Notes: a model not told the origin generated them from the sequence alone. A stretch of 31,878 nucleotides of DNA from UBA4722 sp041690995 (GCA_041690995.1 JBEPVM010000016.1:1-31878); one strand, 5' to 3'. Positions 14,784-23,796 are shown, counted from the first letter of the stretch. Numbers and translations: made by a program.

Positions 14784-15803
14784 ATGCCAAATGATCAAAA
14801 TAGTAATGAAACAGAAGATGGTTTTTTAACTAAACATGGTATAGCGATTGGAGGGGCTTATTTGTTTTCTGCAACGTCTCTTCTGACAGCTGCTACTATA
14901 GGAACTGTAACAGCAATAGGTATAGGATCAGGAGTAGGTGTAGTGGGCATCCTCGTAATTGCTGGTATTTCAAAAATAGTAAATGATAGAAGAAAATCAA
15001 ATGATGATCCATTAGAAGTAAAATCGGAAGAACAGAAACATGATGAATTAGATACTAGCCAATTACAATTAATGATAGGAAGTAATCAAGCGCCCGAAGT
15101 GAAAGAACAGAATATATACGAAGTAATAAAAGAAAATAGAGAAAGATTAGATAATCTTGAAAGGCTTGCACGGGAATTACAGGAAAATATAGCAAGAGTC
15201 GATAAATTGTTCATAGCAAGCGATAGAAAAAAAATTGCTCGAGGAATTCCTTTGCTTTCCCCTTCATTAGAACCGTATATTCCATTAGAAATAACTGCTA
15301 CAAAACAAGATATGGAAAGAGAGTTAAGCTTTTTAGAGGGATTAGAGTCAAGAATGACTTGTCCTATTTCCATTGAACCATTATTAGAGAATCATGTTAT
15401 AGCGAATGACGGCCATTCTTATGATAGAAACCTTTTGCAACAACATTATGACGCTCGTAAGAATGATAGGAGTGGTGCAAGATGCCCACTAAATAGAACC
15501 AAAAAATTAACTGATCCAAAAAAATTGAATAGTTCTCCTATTGTAAATAAGATAATAGAATATATAGAAAATGTTCATGGTTCATACGAAAAATTTAAAG
15601 AAAGAATAGAAATTTTAAAAAATAAGATCTTAGAATTTAAAAATAAAGAATCAGAAGATACCAAAAGAGAATCTCGTAATGGGTGCTTTACCCCCGCAAA
15701 AACATCTATTACGGGTCTTTTTGGCAGTACATTAAAAGTTTTTTCTAATGTATCGCAACCAAATAAAAAACAACCTTCCTTATTAACTAAAACACAAGGA
15801 TGA
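14784..15803 (+). CDS. U-box domain protein with membrane hairpin, putative Dot/Icm effector E3 ligase
   Basis: 339 residues from ATG 14784, which has AAGGGG 5 nt upstream; an in-frame ATG at 14718 has no SD. A Gly/Ala-rich double-spanning hydrophobic hairpin lies at about 20-66 and a charged coiled coil at about 105-150. Then comes a U-box at about 190-262: MTCPISIEPLLENHVIANDG, HSYDRNLLQQHY, ARCPLNRTKKL and NSSPIVNKIIEYI. U-box proteins dock E2 enzymes and ligate ubiquitin; bacteria lack ubiquitin, and in Legionella U-box proteins such as LubX are Dot/Icm substrates. The C-terminal 75 residues are Lys/Glu-rich. The downstream gene starts 4 nt after its stop. The U-box call is confident; secretion is inferred. 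Confidence 0.8.
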   Translation: MPNDQNSNETEDGFLTKHGIAIGGAYLFSATSLLTAATIGTVTAIGIGSGVGVVGILVIAGISKIVNDRRKSNDDPLEVKSEEQKHDELDTSQLQLMIGSNQAPEVKEQNIYEVIKENRERLDNLERLARELQENIARVDKLFIASDRKKIARGIPLLSPSLEPYIPLEITATKQDMERELSFLEGLESRMTCPISIEPLLENHVIANDGHSYDRNLLQQHYDARKNDRSGARCPLNRTKKLTDPKKLNSSPIVNKIIEYIENVHGSYEKFKERIEILKNKILEFKNKESEDTKRESRNGCFTPAKTSITGLFGSTLKVFSNVSQPNKKQPSLLTKTQG

Positions 15804-15807
15804 AAAT

Positions 15808-16569
15808 ATGAAATCAAGAGAAGAAATAAAGGCTATGCGTGACAATGCCATGAAGAAAGATACAAAAAAAGCGGCAGCAGTAGGTGTAACCAGTGTTCTT
15901 GGTGGAGCAGGAGTTATTGTTGCAGGAGCTGGCGCGTTACCTTTTGCTATAATGAGAGCTTCTGCAGCAGCCATTGGATTGGGTGCAGTTACGGCATATA
16001 AACTTCATAAAAATGTAGATCGTATCAAGGAAGCAGACGAAGAATATGAAAAGCTTACTGCAGCATTAAGTGGTACAAGAGATGCAGGAAATGGAGAAGA
16101 AGAAAAAGACGTAGAAATAGATGATGAACAGCCAGGACAATCTATCGAGCTTACCCTTCAGAGGGTTAAATTAGAGCGTGATCAGTTTGAAGAAGCAGCT
16201 AACCTTGCTAAAGATACAGCAAAAAGAGGACAGACTTTTGAGGTTCTCCTTTTTGGTGCTAATGAGAAAATTAAAGAATACGATAAAAAAATAACAGAAA
16301 AAGATAGAGAAATAGAAGAAAAGGACAAAAAAATAAAAGCACAGGATATAGAAATAGAAGAACTTCGTAGAACAATAGGAAAGCAGGCTGCAGAAATATC
16401 AAGACTTGGTATCCAAGTAAATGAACAAGGTAGCGAACTAAAAAGACAAGGTGATGAAATAGAGCAGCTAAAAGCATTAATTTTACAGCGCTTACCAAAA
16501 GAAGAAGATCAACAGAAGCAAGAGAATGAAAATAACGACAATGCACAAAGCCCTCGCATGAATAGATAA
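15808..16569 (+). CDS. Membrane-hairpin plus coiled-coil protein, putative effector
   Basis: 253 residues. A short basic N-terminus is followed by a Gly/Ala-rich hydrophobic hairpin (about 22-65, AAAVGVTSVLGGAGVIVAGA ...), an acidic linker (95-112) and a long coiled coil (about 113-230). The coiled coil has heptad-like repeats such as KKITEKDREIEEKDKKIKAQ. The tail is polar (DQQKQENENN). The ATG lies 4 nt after the U-box gene's stop, with AAGGA overlapping that stop, so the two are translationally coupled and probably function together. The shared hairpin layout suggests that both sit on the same membrane. No family is recognised. Confidence 0.6.
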   Translation: MKSREEIKAMRDNAMKKDTKKAAAVGVTSVLGGAGVIVAGAGALPFAIMRASAAAIGLGAVTAYKLHKNVDRIKEADEEYEKLTAALSGTRDAGNGEEEKDVEIDDEQPGQSIELTLQRVKLERDQFEEAANLAKDTAKRGQTFEVLLFGANEKIKEYDKKITEKDREIEEKDKKIKAQDIEIEELRRTIGKQAAEISRLGIQVNEQGSELKRQGDEIEQLKALILQRLPKEEDQQKQENENNDNAQSPRMNR

Positions 16570-16701
16570 CTAAATTATTCTCCATAACCATAATTACTAA
16601 AGAGTGTCATATAAAGTGTATGTGCGCCAACTTACTACTGTCCTCGTCCTCTCTCTCAGGAAGTTTTTTTCGAGAGTAGAAGAAAATGGGGGGAGGGTGA
16701 C

Positions 16702-18801
16702 GTGACATTTAAACAATCCACTATAGATTTGAGCACATTCCCTTGCCAATATTTAAAAGGTGTCGGGCAGCGCATTGCCGAGCATCTCGCACGTTTGGAA
16801 ATTCATCACGTACAAGATTTATTATTTCATTTACCTTTTCGCTATCAAGATCGCACACGAATTTATTCTATTTCTGATATATCACCTGGTGATATGGCAG
16901 TTATTGAAGGTGAAGTAATGTCCGTGACTGTGCCCGTAGGAGGTCGCACTCGATTACTGTGTCGATTAGAAGATAAAACGGGACGCGTGCATTTACGATT
17001 TTTTTATCTGAATAGGTTACAAATAAAATCATTAAAAACAGGTATGCGTTTAAGATGCTTTGGCGAAGTGCGATGGGGGAAGTATGGATTAGAAATGATT
17101 CACCCTGAATATAGCCTTACATCCGAAGAAACAACCACCCCGATTGAGAAAAATCTAACACCGATTTATCCTACCACAGAAGGGTTAAGCCAGTTGATGT
17201 GGAGAAAACTGACGACACAAGCATTACACTTACTTGCTGAAGGCGGTGTGTTACAGGATATTTTACCTGTTCCTATTTTAGAAAGATTTACATTTCCCTC
17301 ATTGAAAGAAGCTTTACATTTTGTGCATCGCCCGCTAGTGGATGCCCCATTGGATTTATTACTGGAAGGCAAACATATTTCACAAAAGCGTTTAGTGTTT
17401 GAAGAATTATTAGCGCACCGTTTAAGTTTGCTGAATTTAAAAAAATTATTTCAAGTGCAGAAAGCGATTCCATTGCCAAAAAGCAGTATTTTGATAAAAA
17501 AATTTTTAGAACTATTATCTTTTCAATTAACCGCAGCACAGAAAAAAGTAGCTGAAGAAATGAGTCAGGATTTGTGTCGTATACATCCTATGTTACGTTT
17601 AGTACAAGGCGATGTGGGATCGGGTAAAACAGTCGTGGCAGCATTCGCTATTTTACAAGCGGTTGAGCAAGGTTGCCAGGCAGCGTTATTAGCGCCCACT
17701 GAATTATTAGTGGAACAGCATTATCAAACATTTCAAAAATGGTTTGAATCGTTAGGAATTAAAGTTGTAATGTTAGCAGGCCGTGTGAAAACAACAGTAC
17801 GCCGCGAAGTATTAAGTGATATCACTACAGGTCAGGCGCAGGTGATTATTGGTACTCAGGCGATTTTTCAAAAAGGCATAGAATTTTCAAAACTTGCCTT
17901 AATTATAGTAGATGAACAACATCGGTTTGGCGTTCAGCAGCGTGCGTTACTGCGAGAAAAAGGCATTTATAATCACTCTTATCCCCATCAATTAATCATG
18001 ACAGCCACACCTATCCCCAGAACATTAGCGATGAGCGTGTATGCGGATTTAGATTATTCGGTGATTGATGAATTGCCCCCAGGACGTACACCTGTCATTA
18101 CTCGCGTGATTTCTAATGATAGACGTGATGAAGTATTAACGCGGATACGTGAGGCATGCAAATCAGGCCGACAAGCGTATTGGGTATGTACTTTAATTGA
18201 AGAATCCGAAACATTGCAATGTCAAACAGCAGAAGAAACGGCTGCGATGTTACACAGTGCATTACCCGAATTAAAAATAGCTTTATTGCATGGCCGAATG
18301 AAATCAACTGATAAAGAACAGATTATGCAGGCTTTTAAAAAAGGCGAAACACATTTATTGGTTGCAACTACCGTCATTGAAGTCGGCGTTGATGTACCTA
18401 AAGCCAGCTTAATGGTGATTGAAAATGCAGAACGCTTAGGGCTAGCGCAGCTACATCAATTACGCGGCCGAGTCGGACGAGGTGCGATTGAAAGCCATTG
18501 TTTATTACTCTATCAAGCCCCTATTTCGTCATTAGCTAAAGCACGGTTAGCTGTCATGCGAGAAACGACAGATGGATTCAAGATCGCGCAACGTGATTTA
18601 GAATTACGAGGTCCTGGCGAAGTATTAGGAACAAAACAAACGGGGGATATTTCAATGCGCATTGCAGATTTAATGCGAGACAGTGATTTATTCCCTGCCG
18701 TACAACAAGCCGCGAGTATTTTCTTAGAAGACTATAAAGAATTAGTGACGCCATTAATCAAGCGGTGGCTGAGAAATAGTGAGCGGTATGGCCAGGTTTG
18801 A
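16702..18801 (+). CDS. recG: ATP-dependent DNA helicase RecG
   Basis: 699 residues, full length. An N-terminal wedge/OB domain (VIEGEVMSVTVPVGGRTRLL) is followed by SF2 motifs: Q/I LVQGDVGSGKT, Ia APTELLVEQHY, II VDEQHRF, III MTATPIPRTLAM, V VATTVIEVGVDVP and VI QLRGRVGRG. The C-terminal TRG hook region (LRGPGEVLGTKQTG) is present. RecG remodels stalled replication forks and branched recombination intermediates. The start is GTG 16702 with GGAGGG just upstream; no ATG lies nearby in frame. It is downstream of the effector island on the same strand but separated by 132 bp. Confidence 0.97.
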   Translation: MTFKQSTIDLSTFPCQYLKGVGQRIAEHLARLEIHHVQDLLFHLPFRYQDRTRIYSISDISPGDMAVIEGEVMSVTVPVGGRTRLLCRLEDKTGRVHLRFFYLNRLQIKSLKTGMRLRCFGEVRWGKYGLEMIHPEYSLTSEETTTPIEKNLTPIYPTTEGLSQLMWRKLTTQALHLLAEGGVLQDILPVPILERFTFPSLKEALHFVHRPLVDAPLDLLLEGKHISQKRLVFEELLAHRLSLLNLKKLFQVQKAIPLPKSSILIKKFLELLSFQLTAAQKKVAEEMSQDLCRIHPMLRLVQGDVGSGKTVVAAFAILQAVEQGCQAALLAPTELLVEQHYQTFQKWFESLGIKVVMLAGRVKTTVRREVLSDITTGQAQVIIGTQAIFQKGIEFSKLALIIVDEQHRFGVQQRALLREKGIYNHSYPHQLIMTATPIPRTLAMSVYADLDYSVIDELPPGRTPVITRVISNDRRDEVLTRIREACKSGRQAYWVCTLIEESETLQCQTAEETAAMLHSALPELKIALLHGRMKSTDKEQIMQAFKKGETHLLVATTVIEVGVDVPKASLMVIENAERLGLAQLHQLRGRVGRGAIESHCLLLYQAPISSLAKARLAVMRETTDGFKIAQRDLELRGPGEVLGTKQTGDISMRIADLMRDSDLFPAVQQAASIFLEDYKELVTPLIKRWLRNSERYGQV

Positions 18802-18888
18802 TATAATCATCCGATATACAGTCAATTAATAATTTATTGTTTTTATTAAAAATTATACTAATAGAGCTACCATTAGGGGGTAAACATT

Positions 18889-19215
18889 ATGATACATAAT
18901 CCAAAACATCCAGGCTATCTTATTAAGAGTCTTTGCCTGGAACCACTGGGTCTGTCTGTAACACAGGCAGCCAAGGTACTCAAAGTATCACGTCCTTCAC
19001 TCTCGAAAGTGTTGAACGGTCATATAAGTATTAGTCCAGAAATGGCGGTCAGGTTATCTATAGTTTTTAATACTTCTGACAAACTATGGGTTGATATGCA
19101 AGCGGGCTATGATTTGTGGAAAGCGCAACAGAAAAAAAGCAAATTACACCTTAAACCTTTTGTCACGACACAAAAGAGGGGGAATAATGTTATTTATGCG
19201 GGCAATCAGTCATGA
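18889..19215 (+). CDS. higA: HigA/VapI-type antitoxin without an adjacent toxin
   Basis: 108-residue XRE-family protein with the HigA/VapI opening HPGYLIKSLCLEPLGLSVTQAAKVLKVSRP, a helix-turn-helix (about 22-60: SVTQAAKVLKVSRPSLSKVL, NGHISISPEMAVRLSIVF) and the W-DMQAGYDLW signature of the family. HigA binds HigB and represses the operon. HigB normally lies just upstream; here only 87 bp separate it from recG and no HigB-like ORF is seen on either side. SD AGGGGG precedes ATG 18889. Its 3' end overlaps the convergent ferredoxin gene by 10 bp. It may be an orphan regulator or a remnant. Confidence 0.8.
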   Translation: MIHNPKHPGYLIKSLCLEPLGLSVTQAAKVLKVSRPSLSKVLNGHISISPEMAVRLSIVFNTSDKLWVDMQAGYDLWKAQQKKSKLHLKPFVTTQKRGNNVIYAGNQS

Positions 19216-19604
19216 ATATTTTTCTTCAATCTCGCCCGTTCCAATGCCGCTTGGATATAAGATTTTTTTTCGGATAATAAAGGCTGTTCTATTTTTTCGA
19301 CAGTTGATTTCTGCAAACGGATTTTGCGCGCCTGATAGCGTTTTCTAAAATGCGAGGCGCGTTCTTGTCGAATAGATGACGTAGGAATGATTTCTGTATC
19401 AATCATATCAATACAATCAACAGGACAAGGCGCGACACACAAATCACAACCGATACACTCCTCTGCAATAACAGTGTGCATCTGGTTTAAACTTCCTAAA
19501 ATAGCATCCGCAGGACAGGCTTGAATGCACTTCGTGCAGCCAATACATTCCGCTTCGCGAATGACAGCTAATCGAAGCAGTTTTACATGATTTTGTCTAT
19601 TCAT
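19206..19604 (-). CDS. RnfB/RsxB-like 2x[4Fe-4S] ferredoxin
   Basis: 132 residues with two classic CxxCxxCxxxCP clusters (C20/23/26/30 and C50/53/56/60), followed by a basic helical tail (about 70-130). The cluster region reads like the ferredoxin part of RnfB/RsxB, but the N-terminal membrane anchor and the Fer4-like CxxC domain of full RnfB are absent. Other rnf genes are not in the window. The start ATG overlaps the end of metG by 8 nt, so it is co-translated with metG; rnfB next to metG is a known gammaproteobacterial arrangement. Electron partner unknown. Confidence 0.8.
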   Translation of the reverse strand: MNRQNHVKLLRLAVIREAECIGCTKCIQACPADAILGSLNQMHTVIAEECIGCDLCVAPCPVDCIDMIDTEIIPTSSIRQERASHFRKRYQARKIRLQKSTVEKIEQPLLSEKKSYIQAALERARLKKNIHD

Positions 19605-21252
19605 TTTCTTGAGCAGTATTTTTCATAGCATCTATTTGAAGTTTATCTAAACGCAGCGCCAGGGGTTGAAAAATTTGAATAGTATGATTAAGTAAAGCGT
19701 GATTTTTATCCGCCCACTGGAGGGGTGTTATATTTAAAAAACTCTCTATTTTTATCGCAATAGAAGGCAATATGGGTTTTAAATAAATCGCTAATACACG
19801 AAATAAATTAATGCCCATCGTACAGGTATCAAGCGTTGTATGTTGTAGCGTGGGATCTTTTACGGTCACCCACGGTTTATGCTCATCAATGTATTGATTG
19901 GCGCGATCTGCCAAAGCCATGATTTGCCGTATGGCTTGACTGAATTCGCGCTTTTCAAATTTTTCTGCAATGCTATCACCTTCTTTAGAAAATAGAGTAA
20001 ACAACTCGGGATTAGAAAGTTTTTTTGCGAGCTTTCCTTCAAAATTTTTATGAATAAAGCTAGCGCAGCGACTGCCAATATTAATAAATTTCCCAATCAA
20101 ATCTGAATTGACCCGCGTACAAAAATCATCAAAATTAATATCTAAATCTTCCACTTGGTCATTCAGTTTACTTGCTAGATAATAACGAAAATATTCAGGA
20201 TTCAAATGAGCGAGATACGTTTTCGCTTTGATGAAAGTACCACGAGATTTAGACATTTTAAGACCATTAATGGTTAAAAAACCATGGCAAAATATAGCTG
20301 TTGGCATACGGTACTCAGCGCCGTTTAAAACAGCTGGCCAGAAAAGCGTATGGAAATAAAGAATATCTTTTCCAATAAAATGATAAAGCTCAACTTTGCT
20401 ATTTTCATCCCAATATTTTTTAAATGAATAGTGCGGATGCGTAACGCAGAAATTTTCAAAACTGGCCATATACCCCACAGGCGCATCTAACCAGCAATAA
20501 AAATATTTATCATTTTCGCCTGGAATTTTAAAACCAAAATAAGGCGAGTCACGAGAAATATCCCAATCTCGCAGACCGACTTTAAACCATTCATCGAGTT
20601 TATTTGTGACCTGTTCCTGTAAATGCCCATGGCGAGTCCAATCCTTTAAGAGCTGCGTGTAATGATTGAGTTTAAAGAAATAGTGATCTGATTCTTTTTC
20701 AATGGGTTTTGTGCCAGACAACGTAGAGTAAGCATTTTTTAATTCTGTGGGGGTATATGTCGCACCGCAGACTTCACAGTTATCGCCATATTGATCTTTT
20801 GCGTTGCAACGCGGGCAATCGCCTTTAATATAGCGATCAGGTAGAAACATTTTTTTGAGAGGATCATACGCTTGTTTGATAGCGCGGTTCTCAATATTCC
20901 CTTTCTCTAAATGTTTTTGGAAAATAGCCGACACTAATTTTTGATTTTCATCTGAATGTGTTGTGTGATAATTATCGAGTGCCACAAGAAACCCTTCGAT
21001 ATCTTGCCTGTGTTCTGCGCGGAATTGTTCAACAAGTTGTTCAGGCGGTATGTTAAGCTTTTCCGCTTGAATCATGATAGGCGTGCCATGACCATCGCAT
21101 CCACAAATGAATAGGCAGTCAGCGCCTTGCATTTTCTGAAAGCGCACCCAAATATCTGTTTGAACAAAACCCACTAAATGACCCAGGTGAAGTGAGCCAT
21201 TGGCATACGGTAAGGCATAAGTGACTAATATTTTACGTGTTTTGTGCAGCAT
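19597..21252 (-). CDS. metG: Methionyl-tRNA synthetase, short form
   Basis: 551 residues from ATG 21252 (MLHKTRKILV), chosen because AAGGG lies 6-7 nt upstream and because the promoter at 21282-21311 would start transcription near 21275, excluding the in-frame GTG at 21279. Class I synthetase motifs are PYANGSLHLGH (HIGH) and LKMSKSRGTF (KMSKS). The connective peptide has a zinc knuckle (CPRCNAKDQYGDNCEVCGA). The anticodon-binding helical domain follows, but the C-terminal tRNA-binding dimerisation domain of the 670-residue E. coli enzyme is missing, as in short MetG forms. It charges tRNA-Met with methionine. Confidence 0.96.
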   Translation of the reverse strand: MLHKTRKILVTYALPYANGSLHLGHLVGFVQTDIWVRFQKMQGADCLFICGCDGHGTPIMIQAEKLNIPPEQLVEQFRAEHRQDIEGFLVALDNYHTTHSDENQKLVSAIFQKHLEKGNIENRAIKQAYDPLKKMFLPDRYIKGDCPRCNAKDQYGDNCEVCGATYTPTELKNAYSTLSGTKPIEKESDHYFFKLNHYTQLLKDWTRHGHLQEQVTNKLDEWFKVGLRDWDISRDSPYFGFKIPGENDKYFYCWLDAPVGYMASFENFCVTHPHYSFKKYWDENSKVELYHFIGKDILYFHTLFWPAVLNGAEYRMPTAIFCHGFLTINGLKMSKSRGTFIKAKTYLAHLNPEYFRYYLASKLNDQVEDLDINFDDFCTRVNSDLIGKFINIGSRCASFIHKNFEGKLAKKLSNPELFTLFSKEGDSIAEKFEKREFSQAIRQIMALADRANQYIDEHKPWVTVKDPTLQHTTLDTCTMGINLFRVLAIYLKPILPSIAIKIESFLNITPLQWADKNHALLNHTIQIFQPLALRLDKLQIDAMKNTAQENE

Positions 21253-21281
21253 AAGACCCTTGATAGTAATAGATAACACAG

Positions 21282-21311
21282 ATTATAGCGGAATTGAGGG
21301 TTTATTGACAA
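21282..21311 (-). promoter_or_regulatory. Sigma-70 promoter of metG
   Basis: On the minus strand TTGTCA (21306-21311) and a perfect TATAAT (21282-21287) are separated by 18 bp. The promoter sits in the 63-bp rpoS-metG gap directly after the rpoS stop and separates metG-rnfB from the rpoS transcript. Confidence 0.7.
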
Positions 21312-21315
21312 TTCG

Positions 21316-22176
21316 CTAGCCTTCTTTGGTAATCCCGCGTGACTTCATAATTTCACGTAATGCTTTAAGGCCGCTCATTTGGATTTGTCGGACTCTTTCT
21401 CTCGTGAGTCCAATGGCTTTCCCAACTTCTTCCAATGTCTCCCGTTCAAAGCCCATTAGGCCAAAACGCCGACATAACACACTGCGATGTTTCTCAGAGA
21501 GATCTTTTAAGCAAACATCGAGATTGTGCATCAGGTATTCATCAGCTAGTAATTCAGCAGGATCAGTTTTTTTCTTATCAGCAATGGCATCCACTAAAGA
21601 CTTGCCAGAGTCTGTTTCATTGCCAATGATCATATCGAGTGAAATGGTATGTTCATTTAACTCAAGCATATCTTTTACATATTCATAAGGTTGATGCGTT
21701 TTATCAGCAATTTCTTGGTAGCTTGCTTCATGATGTTCCATCTGCATGATTTCACGCGCAGCAATTAAATAGGTGTTTAATTCACGGATAACATGGATAG
21801 GCAATCGAATAGTGCGGCTTTGGTTCATAATCGCGCGTTCAATGGTTTGTCTAATCCACCAGGTAGCATAAGTTGAAAAACGAAAACCACGCTCAGGATC
21901 ATATTTTTCAACAGCACGTAATAAACCGAGATTGCCTTCTTCGATGACATCAGAAAACTCAAGCCCGCGATTGTAATAATGGCGTGCGATTCTGACCACT
22001 AAACGTAAATTACTTTTGATCATTTTTGCACGTGCGGCTTTATTACCTTTTTGGACGAGTCGCGCGCACTTAATTTCTTCTGTGGCAGAAAGTAGAGGCG
22101 AGTAGCCAATTTCAGAAAGATATATTTGAGTAGGATCGTTCGAGTCTTGATGATCCTGAGCGCTCTTTTTAGACAT
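21316..22176 (-). CDS. rpoS: Stationary-phase sigma factor RpoS
   Basis: 286-residue group 2 sigma-70 factor. Regions 1.2-2 show DPTQIYLSEIGYSPLLSATE, LEFSDVIEEGNLGLLRAVEK and FRFSTYATWWIRQTIERAIM; region 3 RTIRLPIHVIRELN; region 4 ETLEEVGKAIGLTRERVRQI. It lacks a long region 1.1 and follows nlpD, as in other gammaproteobacteria, which separates it from RpoD and RpoH. RpoS is needed for the late phase of the Legionella and Coxiella life cycle. SD AGGATTAGGAA is close to ATG 22176. In many relatives its promoter lies inside nlpD; none was clear here. Confidence 0.95.
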   Translation of the reverse strand: MSKKSAQDHQDSNDPTQIYLSEIGYSPLLSATEEIKCARLVQKGNKAARAKMIKSNLRLVVRIARHYYNRGLEFSDVIEEGNLGLLRAVEKYDPERGFRFSTYATWWIRQTIERAIMNQSRTIRLPIHVIRELNTYLIAAREIMQMEHHEASYQEIADKTHQPYEYVKDMLELNEHTISLDMIIGNETDSGKSLVDAIADKKKTDPAELLADEYLMHNLDVCLKDLSEKHRSVLCRRFGLMGFERETLEEVGKAIGLTRERVRQIQMSGLKALREIMKSRGITKEG

Positions 22177-22222
22177 TTCCTAATCCTTTAGAAATGACGA
22201 AGCTAATAACTTCTATTATATA

Positions 22223-22972
22223 TTAAGTTTTGGTTGTTAAATAAAAAAGAGGGTTTACAGGTTGTCCATTTCGACGTATTTCAAAGTGAAGCAAGGCATG
22301 CTTTGAGTCTATCTTACCCATTTCGGCTATTTTTTGTCCTTTCTCGACCCAGTCCCCTTCTTTAACGAGTATTGTTTTATTATGAGCATACGCAGATAAA
22401 AATTGATTGTTATGTTTAACAATAATTAAATTCCCATACCCATGTAGTCCATGCCCACTATAAACTATTTTGCCTGCGGCTGTTGCGAAAATAGGATTAC
22501 CCACATACCCACTAATATTGATGCCCTTATTATTGGATGAAAATGCATTTACAATTCGTCCGTGTGTTGGCCAACTCCAGCTAGATATGAGGTAATTTTC
22601 ATTACGATTTTGATGAGGGTGAAATTGCAACGTGGCGTGTCCATGTGCGACAACTTGCCGTGGTAATTGACTGGGTTTGTGAACCTCAGGAGCGTTTAGT
22701 GGGGATAATCTTGTTTTTGTTAAATAAATTAGCTGACCAGAGTATACAGCATAAGGCTTGATAAGATGATTGCGTGTTGCTAAATCACGATAATCTAAGC
22801 CATAACGCCACGCAATAGAATAAAGTGTTTCACTATGAGAGACGTGATAAATGCCATTTTTAGGGAGAGGTTCTATAGTATCAATGTTATTGATAGGCGC
22901 ATAATCAGTCCTGCTGCTGCAAGCACTTATATTTAACACTATTAAAACATTTAGTATTATTTTAAAAATCAT
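22223..22972 (-). CDS. nlpD: NlpD-type lipoprotein (LysM + degenerate M23)
   Basis: About 249 residues from ATG 22972; GTG 22978 and TTG 23011 are alternative in-frame starts. A lipoprotein signal ends in LNISAC|SS. A LysM domain follows (GIYHVSHSETLYSIAWRYGL ... YSGQLIYL), then a linker, then an M23 domain with GNPIFATAAGKIVYSGHGLH, NLIIVKHNNQFLSAYAH and LLHFEIRRNGQPVNPL. The first zinc ligands (HxxxD) are missing, as in NlpD, which activates the amidase AmiC at the septum rather than cutting peptidoglycan itself. It lies 8 bp after surE and 46 bp before rpoS. Confidence 0.93.
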   Translation of the reverse strand: MIFKIILNVLIVLNISACSSRTDYAPINNIDTIEPLPKNGIYHVSHSETLYSIAWRYGLDYRDLATRNHLIKPYAVYSGQLIYLTKTRLSPLNAPEVHKPSQLPRQVVAHGHATLQFHPHQNRNENYLISSWSWPTHGRIVNAFSSNNKGINISGYVGNPIFATAAGKIVYSGHGLHGYGNLIIVKHNNQFLSAYAHNKTILVKEGDWVEKGQKIAEMGKIDSKHALLHFEIRRNGQPVNPLFYLTTKT

Positions 22973-22980
22973 CCACACAA

Positions 22981-23742
22981 TTATTGCCCTATATCTAATG
23001 TTTTTACCCAACCCGATAATTGTTCAAAGACTTGGTAATGTGTTAAGTCAAGATGTAATGGCGTAATAGAAACATAACCTGAATTGACTGCATGAAAATC
23101 TGTACCGGGGCCTGCATCTGCTTCGAGTCCTGGTTGGCCTATCCAGAAAATAGGACGACCACGTGGATCTTGGGTTTTGACCATGGCTTCTGCAACATGA
23201 CGTGTGCCTAATCGAGTGACTTGAATGCCTCGGAGTTCATCGAACGGTACATCGGGTACATTGACGTTTAAAATAGTATTTTTAGGTAAAGGATCTTGCT
23301 TAAGGCGTAAGACAAGCTGTTTAGCAATTTCTGCTGCTGTGTCATAATGCTGACATTGAGAACCCCCTGCTAATGATACTGCAATAGAGGACAGGCCTAA
23401 AAATCGTCCCTCCATGGCGGCAGCTACTGTGCCAGAATATAATACATCATCGCTTAAATTAGATCCCTCATTGATGCCAGACACGACCATGTTTGGCAGC
23501 GTTGCTAATAAACCTGTGACTGCTAAGTGTACGCAATCAGTCGGTGTACCATTCACGCTGTAAAAACCATTTTCTGTAAGTGTCACTCGTAGCGGGTTGA
23601 TGAGTGATAAAGAGTTACTAGCGCCACTGCGATTACGATCAGGCGCGACAACTGTAATATCCGCGATTTCTTTTAATTTTTCTGCCAAAATAGCTAAGCC
23701 AGGGGCTAAAAATCCATCATCATTGCTAATTAATATGTTCAT
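22981..23742 (-). CDS. surE: 5'/3'-nucleotidase SurE
   Basis: 253 residues from ATG 23742 (MNILISNDDGFLAPG), preferred over an upstream GTG because AAGGAA precedes it. Metal-binding and catalytic motifs are NDDG (8-11), APDRNRSGASNSLS, NGTPTDCVHLA and SGINEGSNLSDDVLYSGTVAAAMEG. SurE dephosphorylates nucleoside 5'- and 3'-monophosphates in stationary phase. The surE-(pcm)-nlpD-rpoS order is conserved in gammaproteobacteria; pcm is absent here. Confidence 0.96.
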   Translation of the reverse strand: MNILISNDDGFLAPGLAILAEKLKEIADITVVAPDRNRSGASNSLSLINPLRVTLTENGFYSVNGTPTDCVHLAVTGLLATLPNMVVSGINEGSNLSDDVLYSGTVAAAMEGRFLGLSSIAVSLAGGSQCQHYDTAAEIAKQLVLRLKQDPLPKNTILNVNVPDVPFDELRGIQVTRLGTRHVAEAMVKTQDPRGRPIFWIGQPGLEADAGPGTDFHAVNSGYVSITPLHLDLTHYQVFEQLSGWVKTLDIGQ

Positions 23743-23796
23743 CTGGTTCCTTGAATCGCACAAAGTTTAGCGGGAATTGCTGATGAATTCCCTGTA

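Noticed and set aside
16271..16591. Minus-strand Leu/Phe-rich ORF resembling a membrane protein
   Set aside because: It mirrors the Lys/Glu-rich coiled coil of the gene on the other strand; antisense of GAA/AAA codons gives Phe/Leu automatically.
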